In this document: positions 34,919-44,745 of the stretch, piece after piece | How positions within the stretch are numbered: the first letter of the stretch is position 1 | Layout: each line of letters starts with the position of its first letter | Assembly: GCF_900101825.1 (NCBI RefSeq) | Contig: NZ_FNAG01000006.1 | Location: 1-64,000 of the forward strand | DNA length: 64,000 nucleotides | Reading direction: 5' to 3' | From: Aquimonas voraii | GTDB lineage: Bacteria; Pseudomonadota; Gammaproteobacteria; Xanthomonadales; Xanthomonadaceae | Translations under genes and position numbers: made by a program | The notes under the pieces: model-generated | Seen by the model: the letters and a program-made list of their open reading frames with translations, nothing else | Databases searched by the model: none | What the model was told of the DNA's origin: nothing

Positions 34919-36667
34919 CTAAACCCGCAGCCGCGACGGATACGGCGGCACATCGGCCAGCGCGCCGGCGCGGATGTCCTCCTGCAGGGCCAGCCACCAG
35001 CCGACGGTGAAGATCTCGCCGTGGGCCTCCAGCAGGGCCTCGCGCAGTTCGGGCGAGAGCCCGAGGAACTGCGGGAACTGCTCGGGGAAGACGTCGTTCT
35101 CGTCGACGTGGTACCAGGCGCCGGCGTGCAGCTCCTCGTCCTCGTGGCGTGCGGTTGGCAGGGCGCGGAATCGACACTCGGTGACGAAGCAGAGCTCGTC
35201 GTAGTCATAGAAGATCGCCCGGCCGGCGCGACTGATGCCGAAGTTCTTCAGCAGCAGGTCGCCCGGGAAGATGTTGCTGCGCGCGAGGTCCTTGATGGCT
35301 TGGCCGTAATCGACGATGGCAGCGATCGCGCGCGCCGGCTCGACCTCGCGCAGGTAGAGGTTCAGGGGTCGCAGGCGGCGCTCGATGTAGCAGTGCGAGA
35401 ACACCAGGTCTTCGCCGTCCGTCTGCACCGTCTCGCGGCAGCCCTGCAGCAGTTCGTCGAGCAGGGCCGGAGCGAACTGGCGGCGCGCAAAGCGCAGGTG
35501 GCGGAACAGCTGCGCATCGACCAGGCGGCCGACGCGATCGTGGTGGAAGACCAGCCGGTACTTCTGCTCGACCTCGGCGCGGGCCATGGTCTTCGGGTAG
35601 GCGAAGCGGTCGCGGATCAGCTTGAACACCACCGGATAGCTGGGCAGGGTGAACACCGCCATCACCATGCCGCGCTCGCCGTCGGCGTGGACGAAGGCCT
35701 CCTCGGGGTGGCGCGCGAGATGCGCGAACAGGTGCCGGTAGCGCTCGGTCTTGCCCTGCTTGGCGCGGCCCAGCACGGTGTAGAGCTCATCCACAGGCTT
35801 GTGCGGCAGCAGGGTGCGCAGGAACACCACCGCATCGCCCACGGTTTCGAGATCCGCATGGAAGTAGCTGCGGGTGTAGCCGAACAGCACGGCCACCTGG
35901 GCGCGCTCGGTGATCAGCGCATCCACGCGCAGGCCCCGCTCGGTGTGCATCAGCGCGATCACGATCGGCGCAAACCGGCTCTCGCCATAGACGCGGCCGA
36001 CCAGATAGGCGCGGCGCTCGCGGTAAAACACTGTCTCCATCAGCTCCAGACCGCGCACGGGCGGCGCCTCCCAGTCGGCCAGCTGCTCACCGATGCGTTC
36101 CGCCAGCTTGCGCGCGCAGTCCTGGGGGTCGGCATAAGGCACCGCGAAGGGATAGTCCGCCAGCACGCGCGCGAACACCGCGGCGAGGTCGCCGGCCACC
36201 GCGTAGCTGCGCCGCGCCACTGGATGGGTGATGCGATCGGTGGGCGCGATCGACAGCGCCACGAACTCGATCGCCGCATCCACGCCGCGGGTCGCGAAGA
36301 AGCGCCGAGTCAGTGTGTTGAAGAAGGTCTTGTACAGTTCCTGGTCGAGCAGGCCGGCGATCAGCTCGGCATAGCGGGCGTGGATGCGCGCCCACAGGGC
36401 CTTGTCCTGCGACTGTGCCTCCAGCTGCGCGGCGAGGCGTGCACCGGCGGCGGCGACGCAGCGGTCGTAGAGCTCGATGCGCTCGACTGCATCCGAGCGC
36501 GCGCCCAGCCAGTCGCGCTGCTCGAAGCGCCGCCGCGCGCGTTGGGTGATCGCGCGGAAATGGGCGTTGTAGCCCTCGAAGGCGTCACGGATGGAGGTGG
36601 ACGCCAGTTCCACGCGCGCCTCGTCGGGCGTGCGAGGCTGCATAGATTCGGATGAGAACTCACTCAT
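34919..36667 (-). CDS. aceK: Isocitrate dehydrogenase kinase/phosphatase AceK
   Basis: Bifunctional enzyme that phosphorylates Icd to divert carbon to the glyoxylate shunt and removes the phosphate again. 582 residues from ATG 36667 ([11 protein letters not shown]. coli 578). The N-terminal helical regulatory domain includes [21 protein letters not shown]; the kinase-like domain includes [20 protein letters not shown] with the ATP-binding Lys near 346, [20 protein letters not shown] and IFYDYDEL near 489 with metal-binding Asp. It is not in an aceBA operon here; its target icd is encoded 3 kb away at 39700. Confidence 0.96.
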   Translation of the reverse strand: MSEFSSESMQPRTPDEARVELASTSIRDAFEGYNAHFRAITQRARRRFEQRDWLGARSDAVERIELYDRCVAAAGARLAAQLEAQSQDKALWARIHARYAELIAGLLDQELYKTFFNTLTRRFFATRGVDAAIEFVALSIAPTDRITHPVARRSYAVAGDLAAVFARVLADYPFAVPYADPQDCARKLAERIGEQLADWEAPPVRGLELMETVFYRERRAYLVGRVYGESRFAPIVIALMHTERGLRVDALITERAQVAVLFGYTRSYFHADLETVGDAVVFLRTLLPHKPVDELYTVLGRAKQGKTERYRHLFAHLARHPEEAFVHADGERGMVMAVFTLPSYPVVFKLIRDRFAYPKTMARAEVEQKYRLVFHHDRVGRLVDAQLFRHLRFARRQFAPALLDELLQGCRETVQTDGEDLVFSHCYIERRLRPLNLYLREVEPARAIAAIVDYGQAIKDLARSNIFPGDLLLKNFGISRAGRAIFYDYDELCFVTECRFRALPTARHEDEELHAGAWYHVDENDVFPEQFPQFLGLSPELREALLEAHGEIFTVGWWLALQEDIRAGALADVPPYPSRLRV

Positions 36668-37311
36668 GTCGGTCGGGCCGGGCAGCGCGATGGGGATCAA
36701 ACCGATCTTCCGCGCGATCGGCTTGCGGCAATGTGGTCTCAAGCCTTACACCATGAATGACTTGTCAGGAACGCCCTGACCCTGCATGCGACGTATCAGG
36801 CTATTTCCTTCACCTGTCGCGTGAATAATGCACCCGTGCCCGCGTTGTTCTGCGAGGCGCTCCGGACCGGCTCTCCGACCTCCCCCACGGCCCCGGTCCC
36901 ATGCTCTCCCCGAAGCACACAGCCGGATCGCAGGATGCGATTCGGCTGTTTCGTTTCTGGCTCTCGATGCGCATCTGCCGAGCGCGTCGCCCCACCCCAA
37001 GGCAAGCCTGAAGAATCCAGCGTTGCCGCCGGCCATGCAGGGCGCGCCCCTGGATCGAGCGCGCGCTGCTTGATCCAGCGTTACCGCGCGAAGCGAAGGG
37101 TCGCCGCGCAGCGGCCGAACGAGTCCGGACCTGGGCCGGACTCGCGACCACGGATCAAGGCGATGAGGGACTCGATCAGCCTTGCCCTAAAGTTCGCGCG
37201 CATCCAGCCGTTATCGATCCCGAGCCGCACAGCGGCCCGCACCGGCCCCGGTGCGGCGGGGCCTGGGTTGCCGCCTTGCTCCGCCGCACCGGGGTCACTT
37301 TCACCACACTC
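36668..37311. other. 644-bp gene-free stretch upstream of aceK
   Basis: Several open frames cross this stretch but none has family features or a sensible start. The A/T-richer part around 36730-36860 is the likely aceK promoter region. The far end carries the inverted repeat at 37246-37294. The rest may be decayed coding sequence. Confidence 0.4.
37246..37294 (-). terminator. Terminator of the phospholipase D-like gene
   Basis: CCCCGGTGCGGCGG (37246-37259) pairs perfectly with CCGCCGCACCGGGG (37281-37294), a 14-bp stem with a 21-base loop, 17 bases after the minus-strand stop at 37312. Confidence 0.6.
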
Positions 37312-37992
37312 TCAGGCGTGGCGCGCCCACAGGCGCTCGAACTCGGTGCGGAAATCCGCGACCAGCTGGGCGTGCTCGATCACCATCAGGTTCTCCTCGT
37401 TCGAAGTGCTCGCGCTGCGGGTCCAGTTGAAACTGCCGTTCAGCAGCAGGCGGCCGTCGAAAACCGCGAACTTGTGGTGCATGTGGTAGCTGCTGCGATC
37501 CACCCTCACCGGCAGGCCCTGATCGCGCAGCCAGACGACATCGCTGCCGGCGTCGAAGGCTTTGTCGTTGTCGGTGATAAGGCGCACCGCGACACCTCGG
37601 CGGTGGCACTCCAGCAGGGCCGCGGCAAGCAGGTCATCGGCGAGGGTGAACACGCAGACATCGACCTGCGTGCGGGCCGCGCGGCACAGCGCCAGGATCT
37701 TCTGCCGACAGCTCTCGCCCGGGCTGAAGTGCGCGCTGGCGGGCTCGCGCGCGACCTGCGCCTTCAGGTCCAAGGTCTTGACCACCTGCTCCAGCCACTT
37801 CAGCGCCGGCTGCGCCTGCGCGGGGTCGGCCACCAGCTCGCGCACCAGAGCAAAGGCGCGGTTGCGCAGGAAGCGGATCGCATCGGGCGACAGCGACTGG
37901 CCGAGCTCGCGCAGCTCGTCGCGCTCGTCCACGCTGAGCTTGAGGTCAGCGAGGCTGTCGCGCAGGGTCTGGTCGAGCTGGTTGAAGTCCAT
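37312..37992 (-). CDS. Single-HKD phospholipase D-like protein
   Basis: 226 residues from ATG 37992 (GGAG upstream). An N-terminal helical region (FNQLDQTLRDSLADLKLSVDERDEL) precedes one PLD domain: VDVCVFTLADDLLAAALLECHRRGVAVRLITDNDK and HMHHKFAVFDGRLLLNGSFNWT, the H-x-K-x(4)-D motif with its Gly-Ser. One HKD per chain means it must dimerise, as in Nuc endonuclease and the mitochondrial PLD6 type. No signal peptide, so it is a cytoplasmic nuclease or phosphodiesterase; substrate unknown. Divergent from the HD hydrolase gene. Confidence 0.85.
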   Translation of the reverse strand: MDFNQLDQTLRDSLADLKLSVDERDELRELGQSLSPDAIRFLRNRAFALVRELVADPAQAQPALKWLEQVVKTLDLKAQVAREPASAHFSPGESCRQKILALCRAARTQVDVCVFTLADDLLAAALLECHRRGVAVRLITDNDKAFDAGSDVVWLRDQGLPVRVDRSSYHMHHKFAVFDGRLLLNGSFNWTRSASTSNEENLMVIEHAQLVADFRTEFERLWARHA

Positions 37993-38124
37993 GCGCAGGC
38001 TCCGGATGAAGGCCCGCGATGATCGGCGGATGCGGCCCCAGCGTCGAGCTTCGGATGCGGCTTGCCAGAGCGCGCCGGATTGGCGAGCCTGCCTGGCATC
38101 CAAGCCGACGCCTGCGCCCGACCG

Positions 38125-38742
38125 ATGACTGCGCATCCGAACGACCTCGAATTCCTGCAGGCCTGGCGCGCGGTCGGCGCGGCGGGCGACGCACTGACCT
38201 GCCTTCAGGCGCTGCGGGACGCCTGGCGCGAACCGCAGCGGCACTATCACAGCCTGCAGCATCTTTCGGAGTGTCTGGACCTGCTGCGCGCGCATCGCGC
38301 ACTGGCCGAACGACCGCACGAACTCGTGCTGGCGCTGTGGTTCCACGATGCGGTCTACGATCCGCGCGCCAAGGACAACGAGCAGCGCAGCGCCGACTGG
38401 GCAGCGCAAGCGCTTGGCGAGGCCGGCGCCGATCCTGCAGCGACGGCGCGCATCCACGCCCTGATCCTCGACACCGCGCATGCCGCCGAACCGGCGCCCG
38501 GCGACCCCAGCCTGCTGGTCGACATCGACCTCGCCATTCTCGGCGCAGCCCCCGAACGCTTCGCCGAGTACGAGCAGCAGGTGCGCGGCGAGTACGTCTG
38601 GGTGCCGGGCTTCCTCTTCCGCTACAAGCGCCGCCAGCTGCTGCGCGAATTCGCGAGGCGCGAGCCGCTGTACCGCACGCCAGCCCTGCGCGCGCGGCTT
38701 GAGGCGCAGGCGCGGATCAACCTTGCGCAGGCGATCCGCTGA
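38125..38742 (+). CDS. Predicted HD-superfamily metal-dependent hydrolase
   Basis: 205 residues from ATG 38125. It matches the COG4339-type family: REPQRHYHSLQHLSECLDLL near 41, LALWFHDAVYDPRAKDNEQRSADWA near 73 (H-D pair), HALILDT, and LLVDIDLAILGAAPERFAEYEQQVRGEYVWVP. The His-His-Asp-Asp set binds one or two metals. The natural substrate is unknown. Confidence 0.85.
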   Translation: MTAHPNDLEFLQAWRAVGAAGDALTCLQALRDAWREPQRHYHSLQHLSECLDLLRAHRALAERPHELVLALWFHDAVYDPRAKDNEQRSADWAAQALGEAGADPAATARIHALILDTAHAAEPAPGDPSLLVDIDLAILGAAPERFAEYEQQVRGEYVWVPGFLFRYKRRQLLREFARREPLYRTPALRARLEAQARINLAQAIR

Positions 38743-38754
38743 AGGCCCGGGCGC

Positions 38755-39441
38755 TCAGCGTCCGAGCCTGAAGCCCAGGTTGAAGCCCTCGCGCCGCCAC
38801 ACCCAGGCCAGCAGCAGATACCAGGCCGTCATCAGCGCGCCGATATGCCACTCCAGCAGGTTCTCCATGCGGTCCTTCAGCTCGGGATCCTCGAAGCCGT
38901 TGGCGACGGCGGTATAGCCCAGACCCAGGGCCAGCATCATCAGCGAGATCGCCAGCCAGACCGTGCCGACGCGGTCCCAGCGTCCGAGCCGGCGATGCCA
39001 GTGCCGCACCACCACCAGCTGCGCAAGGTAGACCGAAGCGAAGTAGAGCTGGGCGCCATATCGGCGCAGGAAGCGATAGGCCTCGCCATCCGTTCCGAGG
39101 AAGGTGGCGTAGACCGCCAGCACCAGACCGGCGAACGGCGCCAGCAGCCAGAGACTGCTACCCGCCCGGGACTCGCCTGTGCTCTGCCGCAGCCAGACGA
39201 TGGTCGCCAGCCAATGCAGGGTGAGCAGCAGCGCCGAAGGCAGCATCAGCAGCCGGAACAGGTGATTGCCCAGCCCATGCCGCGCCGCCCGACTGATCGA
39301 AGTGCAGCCTTCGAAGTAAGGCACGCAAGCAGGCACGTGGCCGGCCTCGATCGACAGCGCGTAAGCGAGGTGGGCGGCGAACACGGGCACCAGGGCGACG
39401 GCGAGAGGCAGCGGCCAGAGGGCGTAGCGGCGGTCAGTCAT
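38755..39441 (-). CDS. Polytopic membrane protein of unknown function
   Basis: 228 residues, about six membrane segments. The first loop CVPYFEGCTSISRAARHG resembles the extracytoplasmic loop of Frag1/DRAM/Sfk1-type proteins, which share small six-helix topology. The two Cys of that loop could be disulfide-bonded. The stop lies 12 bases from that of the convergent HD hydrolase gene. Function not known. Confidence 0.7.
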   Translation of the reverse strand: MTDRRYALWPLPLAVALVPVFAAHLAYALSIEAGHVPACVPYFEGCTSISRAARHGLGNHLFRLLMLPSALLLTLHWLATIVWLRQSTGESRAGSSLWLLAPFAGLVLAVYATFLGTDGEAYRFLRRYGAQLYFASVYLAQLVVVRHWHRRLGRWDRVGTVWLAISLMMLALGLGYTAVANGFEDPELKDRMENLLEWHIGALMTAWYLLLAWVWRREGFNLGFRLGR

Positions 39442-39646
39442 GGCGGAGGCCTCGCTGGGTTCGAGCGACCTTGGCTCCCAGTTCGGACACAGACGGAAGT
39501 CACGCAGAATCCGAAGTCACGCAGAAGCCAGAGCGGTCGCAGGCACAAGTAGGCGATCGCAGCGCGCTTGCCGCAAGCAGGCTTCCGCTACTGCTCTCGC
39601 AGGCGAGGCTTGAGCTTGGCGCTCGACCAAACCTGCGCCCGACAAT

Positions 39647-39676
39647 GCACAAGGCCGCCCAAAGGCGGCCTTGTGC
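39647..39676 (-). terminator. Terminator of icd
   Basis: A perfect 13-bp stem (39647-39659 with 39664-39676) and a CAAA loop, 24 bases after the icd stop on the minus strand. This is the strongest hairpin terminator in this part of the window. Confidence 0.8.
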
Positions 39677-39699
39677 GTTCAACCCATCACAGCGCCCGC

Positions 39700-40998
39700 T
39701 TACATCGCCTTGATCAGCGCGTCCGCGAACTCCGAGCACTTCACTTCCGTCGCGCCGTCCATCAGGCGGGCGAAGTCGTAGGTGACGGTCTTGGCGCCGA
39801 TGGCGGCGTCCATGGCGCTGATGATGGCGTCGGCCGCTTCGGTCCAGCCCATGTAGCGCAGCATCATCTCGCCGGACAGGATCACCGAGCCCGGGTTGAC
39901 CTTGTCGAGGTTGGCGTACTTCGGCGCGGTGCCGTGGGTGGCCTCGAACACGGCGTGGCCGGTCATGTAGTTGATGTTGCCGCCCGGGGCGATGCCGATG
40001 CCGCCGACCTGCGCGGCCAGGGCGTCGGAGAGGTAGTCGCCGTTCAAGTTGAGCGTGGCGATCACGTCGAACTCGTTCGGCCGCGTCAGCACCTGCTGCA
40101 GGGTGATGTCGGCGATGGCGTCCTTGATGATGATCTTGCCGGCGGCGACCGCGGCGGCCTGCTCTTCATTCGCAGCCTTCTCGCCGCTGGCGGCCTTGGT
40201 GCGCTCCCACTGGTCCCAGGTGTAGGTCTTGTCGCCGAACTCGCGCTCCGCCAGGGCGTAGCCCCAGTTGCGGAAGGCGCCTTCGGTGAACTTCATGATG
40301 TTGCCCTTGTGCACGATCGTCACCGACTTGCGGCCGTTGGCGATGGCGTACTCGATGGCGGCGCGGATGAGACGCTCGGAGCCCTCACGCGAGACCGGCT
40401 TGATGCCGATGCCCGAGGTCTCGGGGAAGCGGATCTTGCCGAAGCTCTTGGGGAAGTGTTCCTTCAGAAGGTTCAGGAACTTCGCGTTCTCGTCCGAACC
40501 CTGCTCGAACTCGATGCCGGCGTAGATGTCCTCGCAGTTCTCGCGGAAGATCACCATGTCGACCTGGTCGGGACGCTTGACCGGGCTCGGCACGCCCTTG
40601 AACCAGCGCACCGGACGCAGGCAGACATAGAGGTCGAGCATCTGCCGCAGGGCGACGTTGAGCGAGCGGATGCCACCGCCGATCGGCGTGGTCAGCGGGC
40701 CCTTGATCGAGACGAGGTAGTCGCGGCAGGCCTGCACGGTCGAGTCCGGCAGCCAGGTGCCGAACTGGTTGTTGGCCTTCTCGCCGGCGTAGATCTCCAG
40801 CCAGTGGATCTTGCGCTGGCCGCCGTAGGCCTTCTCCACCGCCGCGTCGAGCACGCGCACCGAGGCGCGCCAGATGTCCGGGCCGGTGCCGTCGCCTTCG
40901 ATGAAGGGGATGATCGGGTTGTTCGGCACCTGCAGCTTGCCGCTGTCGATGGTGATCTTGGCGCCGCCGGCGGGCGGGGTGAGGGTCGGTTCTGCCAT
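39700..40998 (-). CDS. icd: Isocitrate dehydrogenase, NADP-dependent
   Basis: Oxidative decarboxylation of isocitrate in the TCA cycle. 432 residues, the homodimeric E. coli type. [25 protein letters not shown] with Ser112 at the position of E. coli Ser113 (isocitrate binding and AceK phosphorylation), [29 protein letters not shown], and [15 protein letters not shown], whose Lys and Tyr are the NADP-discriminating residues. A region of about 20 Ala/Glu-rich residues ([19 protein letters not shown]) replaces a shorter loop. Monocistronic with a clear terminator. Confidence 0.96.
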   Translation of the reverse strand: MAEPTLTPPAGGAKITIDSGKLQVPNNPIIPFIEGDGTGPDIWRASVRVLDAAVEKAYGGQRKIHWLEIYAGEKANNQFGTWLPDSTVQACRDYLVSIKGPLTTPIGGGIRSLNVALRQMLDLYVCLRPVRWFKGVPSPVKRPDQVDMVIFRENCEDIYAGIEFEQGSDENAKFLNLLKEHFPKSFGKIRFPETSGIGIKPVSREGSERLIRAAIEYAIANGRKSVTIVHKGNIMKFTEGAFRNWGYALAEREFGDKTYTWDQWERTKAASGEKAANEEQAAAVAAGKIIIKDAIADITLQQVLTRPNEFDVIATLNLNGDYLSDALAAQVGGIGIAPGGNINYMTGHAVFEATHGTAPKYANLDKVNPGSVILSGEMMLRYMGWTEAADAIISAMDAAIGAKTVTYDFARLMDGATEVKCSEFADALIKAM

Positions 40999-41175
40999 GG
41001 GGATCCTCCCGGTTGCGGCCGCCGCCGCGGAGGCGGGGCCTTTGGATGAAAGCTGTGCCTGCAGTGATGCAGGCCGGGCGCGGTCTCAGTGCCGCGCAAC
41101 GCAGCGCGCCATTGTCGCCTGCGGGGGCGTGAGCGTGAAGTGCGGCCTTCGGCAGGCGCGGACGCTTGGGCGGAC

Positions 41176-41904
41176 TCAGCCGCGCGGCCGGCGCGCCGCC
41201 ACCTCGGGCCCCATGCGGGCGAGGTCGATGCCGCCGACTTCGTAGCGCAGGCTCTGCTTGCCGCCGCGGATCGGCACCTCGATCTCGATCCAGCGGGCGG
41301 TCTTCAGCGCCTCGAAGAAGCGCCGGTCCTCCTCGATGAACATGGCCGGCACCGGAGCACCCTCGGGCTGGCTGGCCTCGAAGCGCACCGGGTTTCCTTC
41401 ATCAATCTTGAGATTGACGTTGCAGCGCGCGCCGCAGGCGATGCGGCCGCCGGGCAGCAGGATGTAGACGTTCTGGCCCCACTCCGGGTGCCGGCGCAGC
41501 ACCAGCTGCGGACGCTCCTCGCGCGGCTTCTGAGTGCTGCCGGCTTCGTACATGAAGGCCGTGTAAGTGGTGCCCTTGACCTCGCCCACCGCGTGGTAGA
41601 CCCAGAGGTTGGCGAGACGCGTGCGCTCGCGGTCGGCGGCGGCCATGGTCTCGATCTCGGCCATCGCCGCCTGCACCTTGGCGGCGGCCTCGGTACCGGG
41701 GTACTTGGCGAGGATGTCCTGGGCATAGGCCCGCGCGAGCTGGCCGCGGCCCTCGGCGCGCGCCTGGTCGAACAGGGCGATCGCCTCGTTGGCGGCGGCG
41801 CTGTTGACGGTGGGCCCGCTGGGCGGCGGTGGCGGCGGCTCGGAGCAGGCCGCCAGGGCCAAGCACAGGGCCAGGCCGCTGCTGATCGTCAGTTTCGGGT
41901 GCAT
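41176..41904 (-). CDS. Lipoprotein of unknown function
   Basis: 242 residues from ATG 41904 with a perfect AAGGAG site. Lipobox LALCLALAAC (Cys20) and a Pro-rich linker are followed by a short helical tetratricopeptide-like stretch (NEAIALFDQARAEGRGQLARAYAQDILAKYPGT) and a strand-rich C-terminal domain (NVYILLPGGRIACGARCNVNLKID, ARWIEIEVPIRGG). The last part looks like a small immunity- or pilotin-type beta fold, but I do not recognise a family. It follows the oxygenase gene on the same strand with 62 bases between. Confidence 0.75.
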   Translation of the reverse strand: MHPKLTISSGLALCLALAACSEPPPPPPSGPTVNSAAANEAIALFDQARAEGRGQLARAYAQDILAKYPGTEAAAKVQAAMAEIETMAAADRERTRLANLWVYHAVGEVKGTTYTAFMYEAGSTQKPREERPQLVLRRHPEWGQNVYILLPGGRIACGARCNVNLKIDEGNPVRFEASQPEGAPVPAMFIEEDRRFFEALKTARWIEIEVPIRGGKQSLRYEVGGIDLARMGPEVAARRPRG

Positions 41905-41966
41905 GCAAGGCTCCTTGCGAGGGGCTTGGGGTGCGGGCGACGGGCAATGTCGCCAGCGTGCAGGAT

Positions 41967-42686
41967 TCAGGCCGCTGCCATGTCCGGATAGAGCTGCTCG
42001 GCGCGGCGGAACAGCACCCAGCTGGTGGCGATGTACTTGTCGCCACGCTGGGGCCGGTTGCCACGGTGGGTGTGGGTGAAGGCGGCGGGTGCGATCAGCA
42101 GGCTGCCGACCTTGGGCTTGACCTTGCGCTCCTGGTACAGGAACTCGGTTTCGCCCTCGTCGAAGCCGTCGTTGAGGTAGACCGTCCAGAGCAGGGTGCG
42201 GTGCAGGCATTCGGCATCGCGGTCACGGGGGTAGAGCTCGCAGTGCCAGTAGGGATAGCCGCCCTCGCCGGCGCGGTAGCGCTGCAGGTTGATGGCGCCC
42301 GGGCGGAACACCTGCTGCAGCACCGGCACCAGCCGGTCCGCATTCATCCGCTCGACGTCGCTGGCGTCGAGGCGGCGCACCTCGCCGCTGTTCGGGTCCT
42401 GCATCTGCAGCATCAGCGGCGCGATGAGGGTGTGCGGATAGCGCCGCAGGTAGGCGACAAGGCCATTGAGCATGGCCGTGTTCAGCGCCTGCTCGGCGTC
42501 TTGCCACTCGGGCCGACCCGAGATCGTCAGGTCGCTGCTGTGCTTGAGCTCGGGATAGACGCCGCCCCCGACCGCCCCCGGCTGGAGCTGGTTCGACCGC
42601 TCGAAGCGCTGGATCAGTGCCGCGCACTGCTCGCGGCTGAGCGCATTGTCGTAGACCTCGATGAAATCGTTATGGCTGTGGCTCAT
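41967..42686 (-). CDS. 2-oxoglutarate/Fe(II) oxygenase, prolyl-4-hydroxylase-like
   Basis: 239 residues from ATG 42686. The double-stranded beta-helix has the layout of P4H/PKHD-type oxygenases: INLQRYRAGEGGYPYWHCELYP, TLLWTVYLNDGFDEGETEFLYQ, VKPKVGSLLIAP, THTHRGNRPQRGDKYIATSW. The first metal pair reads H-C-E rather than the usual H-x-D; the distal His is in THTHRG and the 2-oxoglutarate-binding basic residue in GDKY. It begins 108 bases from bioC, in the opposite direction. Substrate unknown. Confidence 0.82.
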   Translation of the reverse strand: MSHSHNDFIEVYDNALSREQCAALIQRFERSNQLQPGAVGGGVYPELKHSSDLTISGRPEWQDAEQALNTAMLNGLVAYLRRYPHTLIAPLMLQMQDPNSGEVRRLDASDVERMNADRLVPVLQQVFRPGAINLQRYRAGEGGYPYWHCELYPRDRDAECLHRTLLWTVYLNDGFDEGETEFLYQERKVKPKVGSLLIAPAAFTHTHRGNRPQRGDKYIATSWVLFRRAEQLYPDMAAA

Positions 42687-42794
42687 TGCGCGACCCGCTG
42701 GACGTGAGGACCCGGTGATGGCCGATTCTACGCGCAGGCCGTGGACGGGGAGGCGGCCAAGGAGCCGGCGCACTGGCGTACACTGCGCGCCCTC

Positions 42795-43685
42795 ATGGAC
42801 CCCCGCCTCGACCTGCGCCAGGTGCGCCGAGCCTTCGGCCGCGCCGCTTCCGACTACGCCGCGATCGCCGTGCTGCAGCGCGAGGTGGAATCGCGCCTGC
42901 TGGAGCAGCTGGTGTTCGCGAAGGGCGAACCCGCGCGGATCCTGGATCTTGGCTGCGGACCCGGTCGGGCCAGCGCCGAGTTGCGTCGGCGCTATCCGAA
43001 GGCCGAGCTGGTGGCGCTCGATCTCGCGCTGCCGATGCTGGTCGAAGCTGGCCGTGGCTGGCGCTGGTACACGCCGAAGTCGAAGCGCTTCCATCGCGTC
43101 TGTGCCGATGCCCGCGCCCTGCCCTTCGCCGAACAAAGCTTCGACCTGGTGTTCTCGAACCTCTGCCTGCAGTGGATCGAGGACCTGCCGGCCGTGCTTG
43201 ACGGCCTGCGCGGCCTGCTGCGGCCGGGCGGCCTGCTGCTGTTCTCGAGCTTCGGCCCCGACACCCTGTACGAGCTGCGCGAGTCCTTCGCCGCCGCCGA
43301 TCGCGCACCCCATGTCTCCAGCTTCACGCCGATGCAGGCGGTGGGCGATGCGCTGATGAGCGCGGGCTTCCGCGACCCGGTACTGGACACCGACCGCTTC
43401 ACCCTGACCTATCCCGACGTCCGTAGTCTGATGCGCGAGCTGCGCGGTATCGGCGCCGGCAATGCCTGGTCCGATCGTCGCCGCAGCCTGACCGGCAAGG
43501 CGCGCATGCAGCAGGTGTTCGAGGCCTACGAGCAGCACCGTCGCGAGGGCGTGCTGCCGGCCACTTACGAGGTCTTCTACGCCCAGTGCTTTGCGCCCGA
43601 GCCCGGCCAGCCGCGGCGCCGCGAGGGCGGCGGCGAGATCGCCAGCTTCCCGGTCTCGGGCCTGAAGATCCGCCGCAAGGTCTGA
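42795..43685 (+). CDS. bioC: Malonyl-ACP O-methyltransferase BioC
   Basis: Methylates malonyl-ACP to start the pimelate chain of biotin. 296 residues from ATG 42795. VRRAFGRAASDYAAIAVLQREV is the BioC N-terminal helix block; ILDLGCGPGRASAEL is SAM motif I; FSNLCLQWIEDLPAVLDGLRGLLRPGGLLLFSSFGPDTLYELR is highly typical; VRSLMRELRGIGAGN and TGKARMQQVFEAYE close the domain. No other biotin gene is adjacent. Confidence 0.92.
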   Translation: MDPRLDLRQVRRAFGRAASDYAAIAVLQREVESRLLEQLVFAKGEPARILDLGCGPGRASAELRRRYPKAELVALDLALPMLVEAGRGWRWYTPKSKRFHRVCADARALPFAEQSFDLVFSNLCLQWIEDLPAVLDGLRGLLRPGGLLLFSSFGPDTLYELRESFAAADRAPHVSSFTPMQAVGDALMSAGFRDPVLDTDRFTLTYPDVRSLMRELRGIGAGNAWSDRRRSLTGKARMQQVFEAYEQHRREGVLPATYEVFYAQCFAPEPGQPRRREGGGEIASFPVSGLKIRRKV

Positions 43686-43761
43686 GGCCGCGCGTCGCGC
43701 TCACGCCGCCTGCGCGCCTGGCTCACGCGCGCTTGGCTGTCTCGCGCGCAGACTGCCGCCG

Positions 43762-44691
43762 ATGCTCAACGCGCTCGCCAGCCTGTTCTTCTACGCCCGC
43801 TTCCTGCCCAGCTTCTCAAGGCTCGGCTACGTCCGCCGCGCCCGCGGCTTCGAAGCGCTCGACTTCGATTTCCGCGGCCAGCGCTGGGTGGTCAGCGGTG
43901 CGACCGGCGGCATCGGCCGCGCGATCGCACTGGGCGCAGCAGCGGCCGGCGCCGACGTGGTCGCCCTGGGCCGCGACGGCGCACGCCTGCAGGCGCTGGA
44001 CGCCGAAGGCAGCGGTCGCATCCACGGTTTCAAGGTCGATCTGGCGAGCGTCGCGGCCACCCGCGCCACCGCCAGCGCGCTGGCCCGCGCAGGTCGTGTC
44101 GACGTGCTGGTCAACAACGTCGGCCTGATGCTGCACGACTTCCAGCGCACCGCCGAGGGGATCGAAGCCGGCTTTGCCACCAACCTGCTCAACCATTTCG
44201 TGCTGACGGAAGGGCTGCGCGAGGCGGCTGCACTGGATGCGCGCAGCGCAGTGATCTCGATGAGTTCGGGCGGGCTGTACGGCGCGCGGCTCGACCTGGC
44301 CGCGCTGGAAGCGCGCTCGGCCGAGGATCACAACGGCCTCGCCGCCTATGCCCAGCACAAGCGCGCCCAGGTCGAACTGACCCGCTGGTGGAATGGGCTC
44401 GGAGAGTCGGCGCCGCGTGCCTATGCCATGCACCCGGGCTGGGTCGACACCGAGGGCGTACGCAGCGCCCTGCCGCTGTTCCGCCGCGTGCTGGGCCGCT
44501 GGCTGCGCAGCGCCGAAGAGGGCGCGGATACCGCGCTGTGGCTGGCGGCAAAGCGCCCCGCGCGGGCGGCCGCGGGCGGGCTGTGGCTGGACCGTCAGCG
44601 CGAGACCGAGCATGCCTTCGGCTTCACCCGCGGCGGCGCTGATGCGGCAGCTCTGGTCGCGCACCTGCGCAGGCGGCTCGACGCGCTCTGA
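43762..44691 (+). CDS. Short-chain dehydrogenase/reductase (DHRS12-like)
   Basis: 309 residues. A short amphipathic N-terminus (LNALASLFFYARFLPSFSRLGY) precedes the Rossmann domain: VSGATGGIGRAIALGAAAAGADV near 46, LVNNVGLM, MSSGGLYG and the catalytic Y-x-x-x-K as YAQHKRAQ near 196. Extra length before the nucleotide-binding motif fits DHRS12-like members. Cofactor and substrate unknown. It precedes dinB by 54 bases on the same strand. Confidence 0.88.
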   Translation: MLNALASLFFYARFLPSFSRLGYVRRARGFEALDFDFRGQRWVVSGATGGIGRAIALGAAAAGADVVALGRDGARLQALDAEGSGRIHGFKVDLASVAATRATASALARAGRVDVLVNNVGLMLHDFQRTAEGIEAGFATNLLNHFVLTEGLREAAALDARSAVISMSSGGLYGARLDLAALEARSAEDHNGLAAYAQHKRAQVELTRWWNGLGESAPRAYAMHPGWVDTEGVRSALPLFRRVLGRWLRSAEEGADTALWLAAKRPARAAAGGLWLDRQRETEHAFGFTRGGADAAALVAHLRRRLDAL

Positions 44692-44745
44692 GGCGCGTGC
44701 CCGCCAGCGCTGGCGGCGGCGCCCGCTGGCCGGCATGCTCAGGGG

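Noticed and set aside
32715..34922. 735-residue frame opposite the endonuclease gene
   Set aside because: It mirrors the endonuclease coding frame, is rich in Arg/Gly/Val/Ala, and has no domain, whereas the minus strand shows signal peptide and nuclease motifs.
36821..37489. 222-residue plus-strand frame upstream of the PLD gene
   Set aside because: Pro/Ser/Arg-rich, no ribosome binding site, no family motif, and it overlaps the phospholipase D-like coding frame and its terminator.
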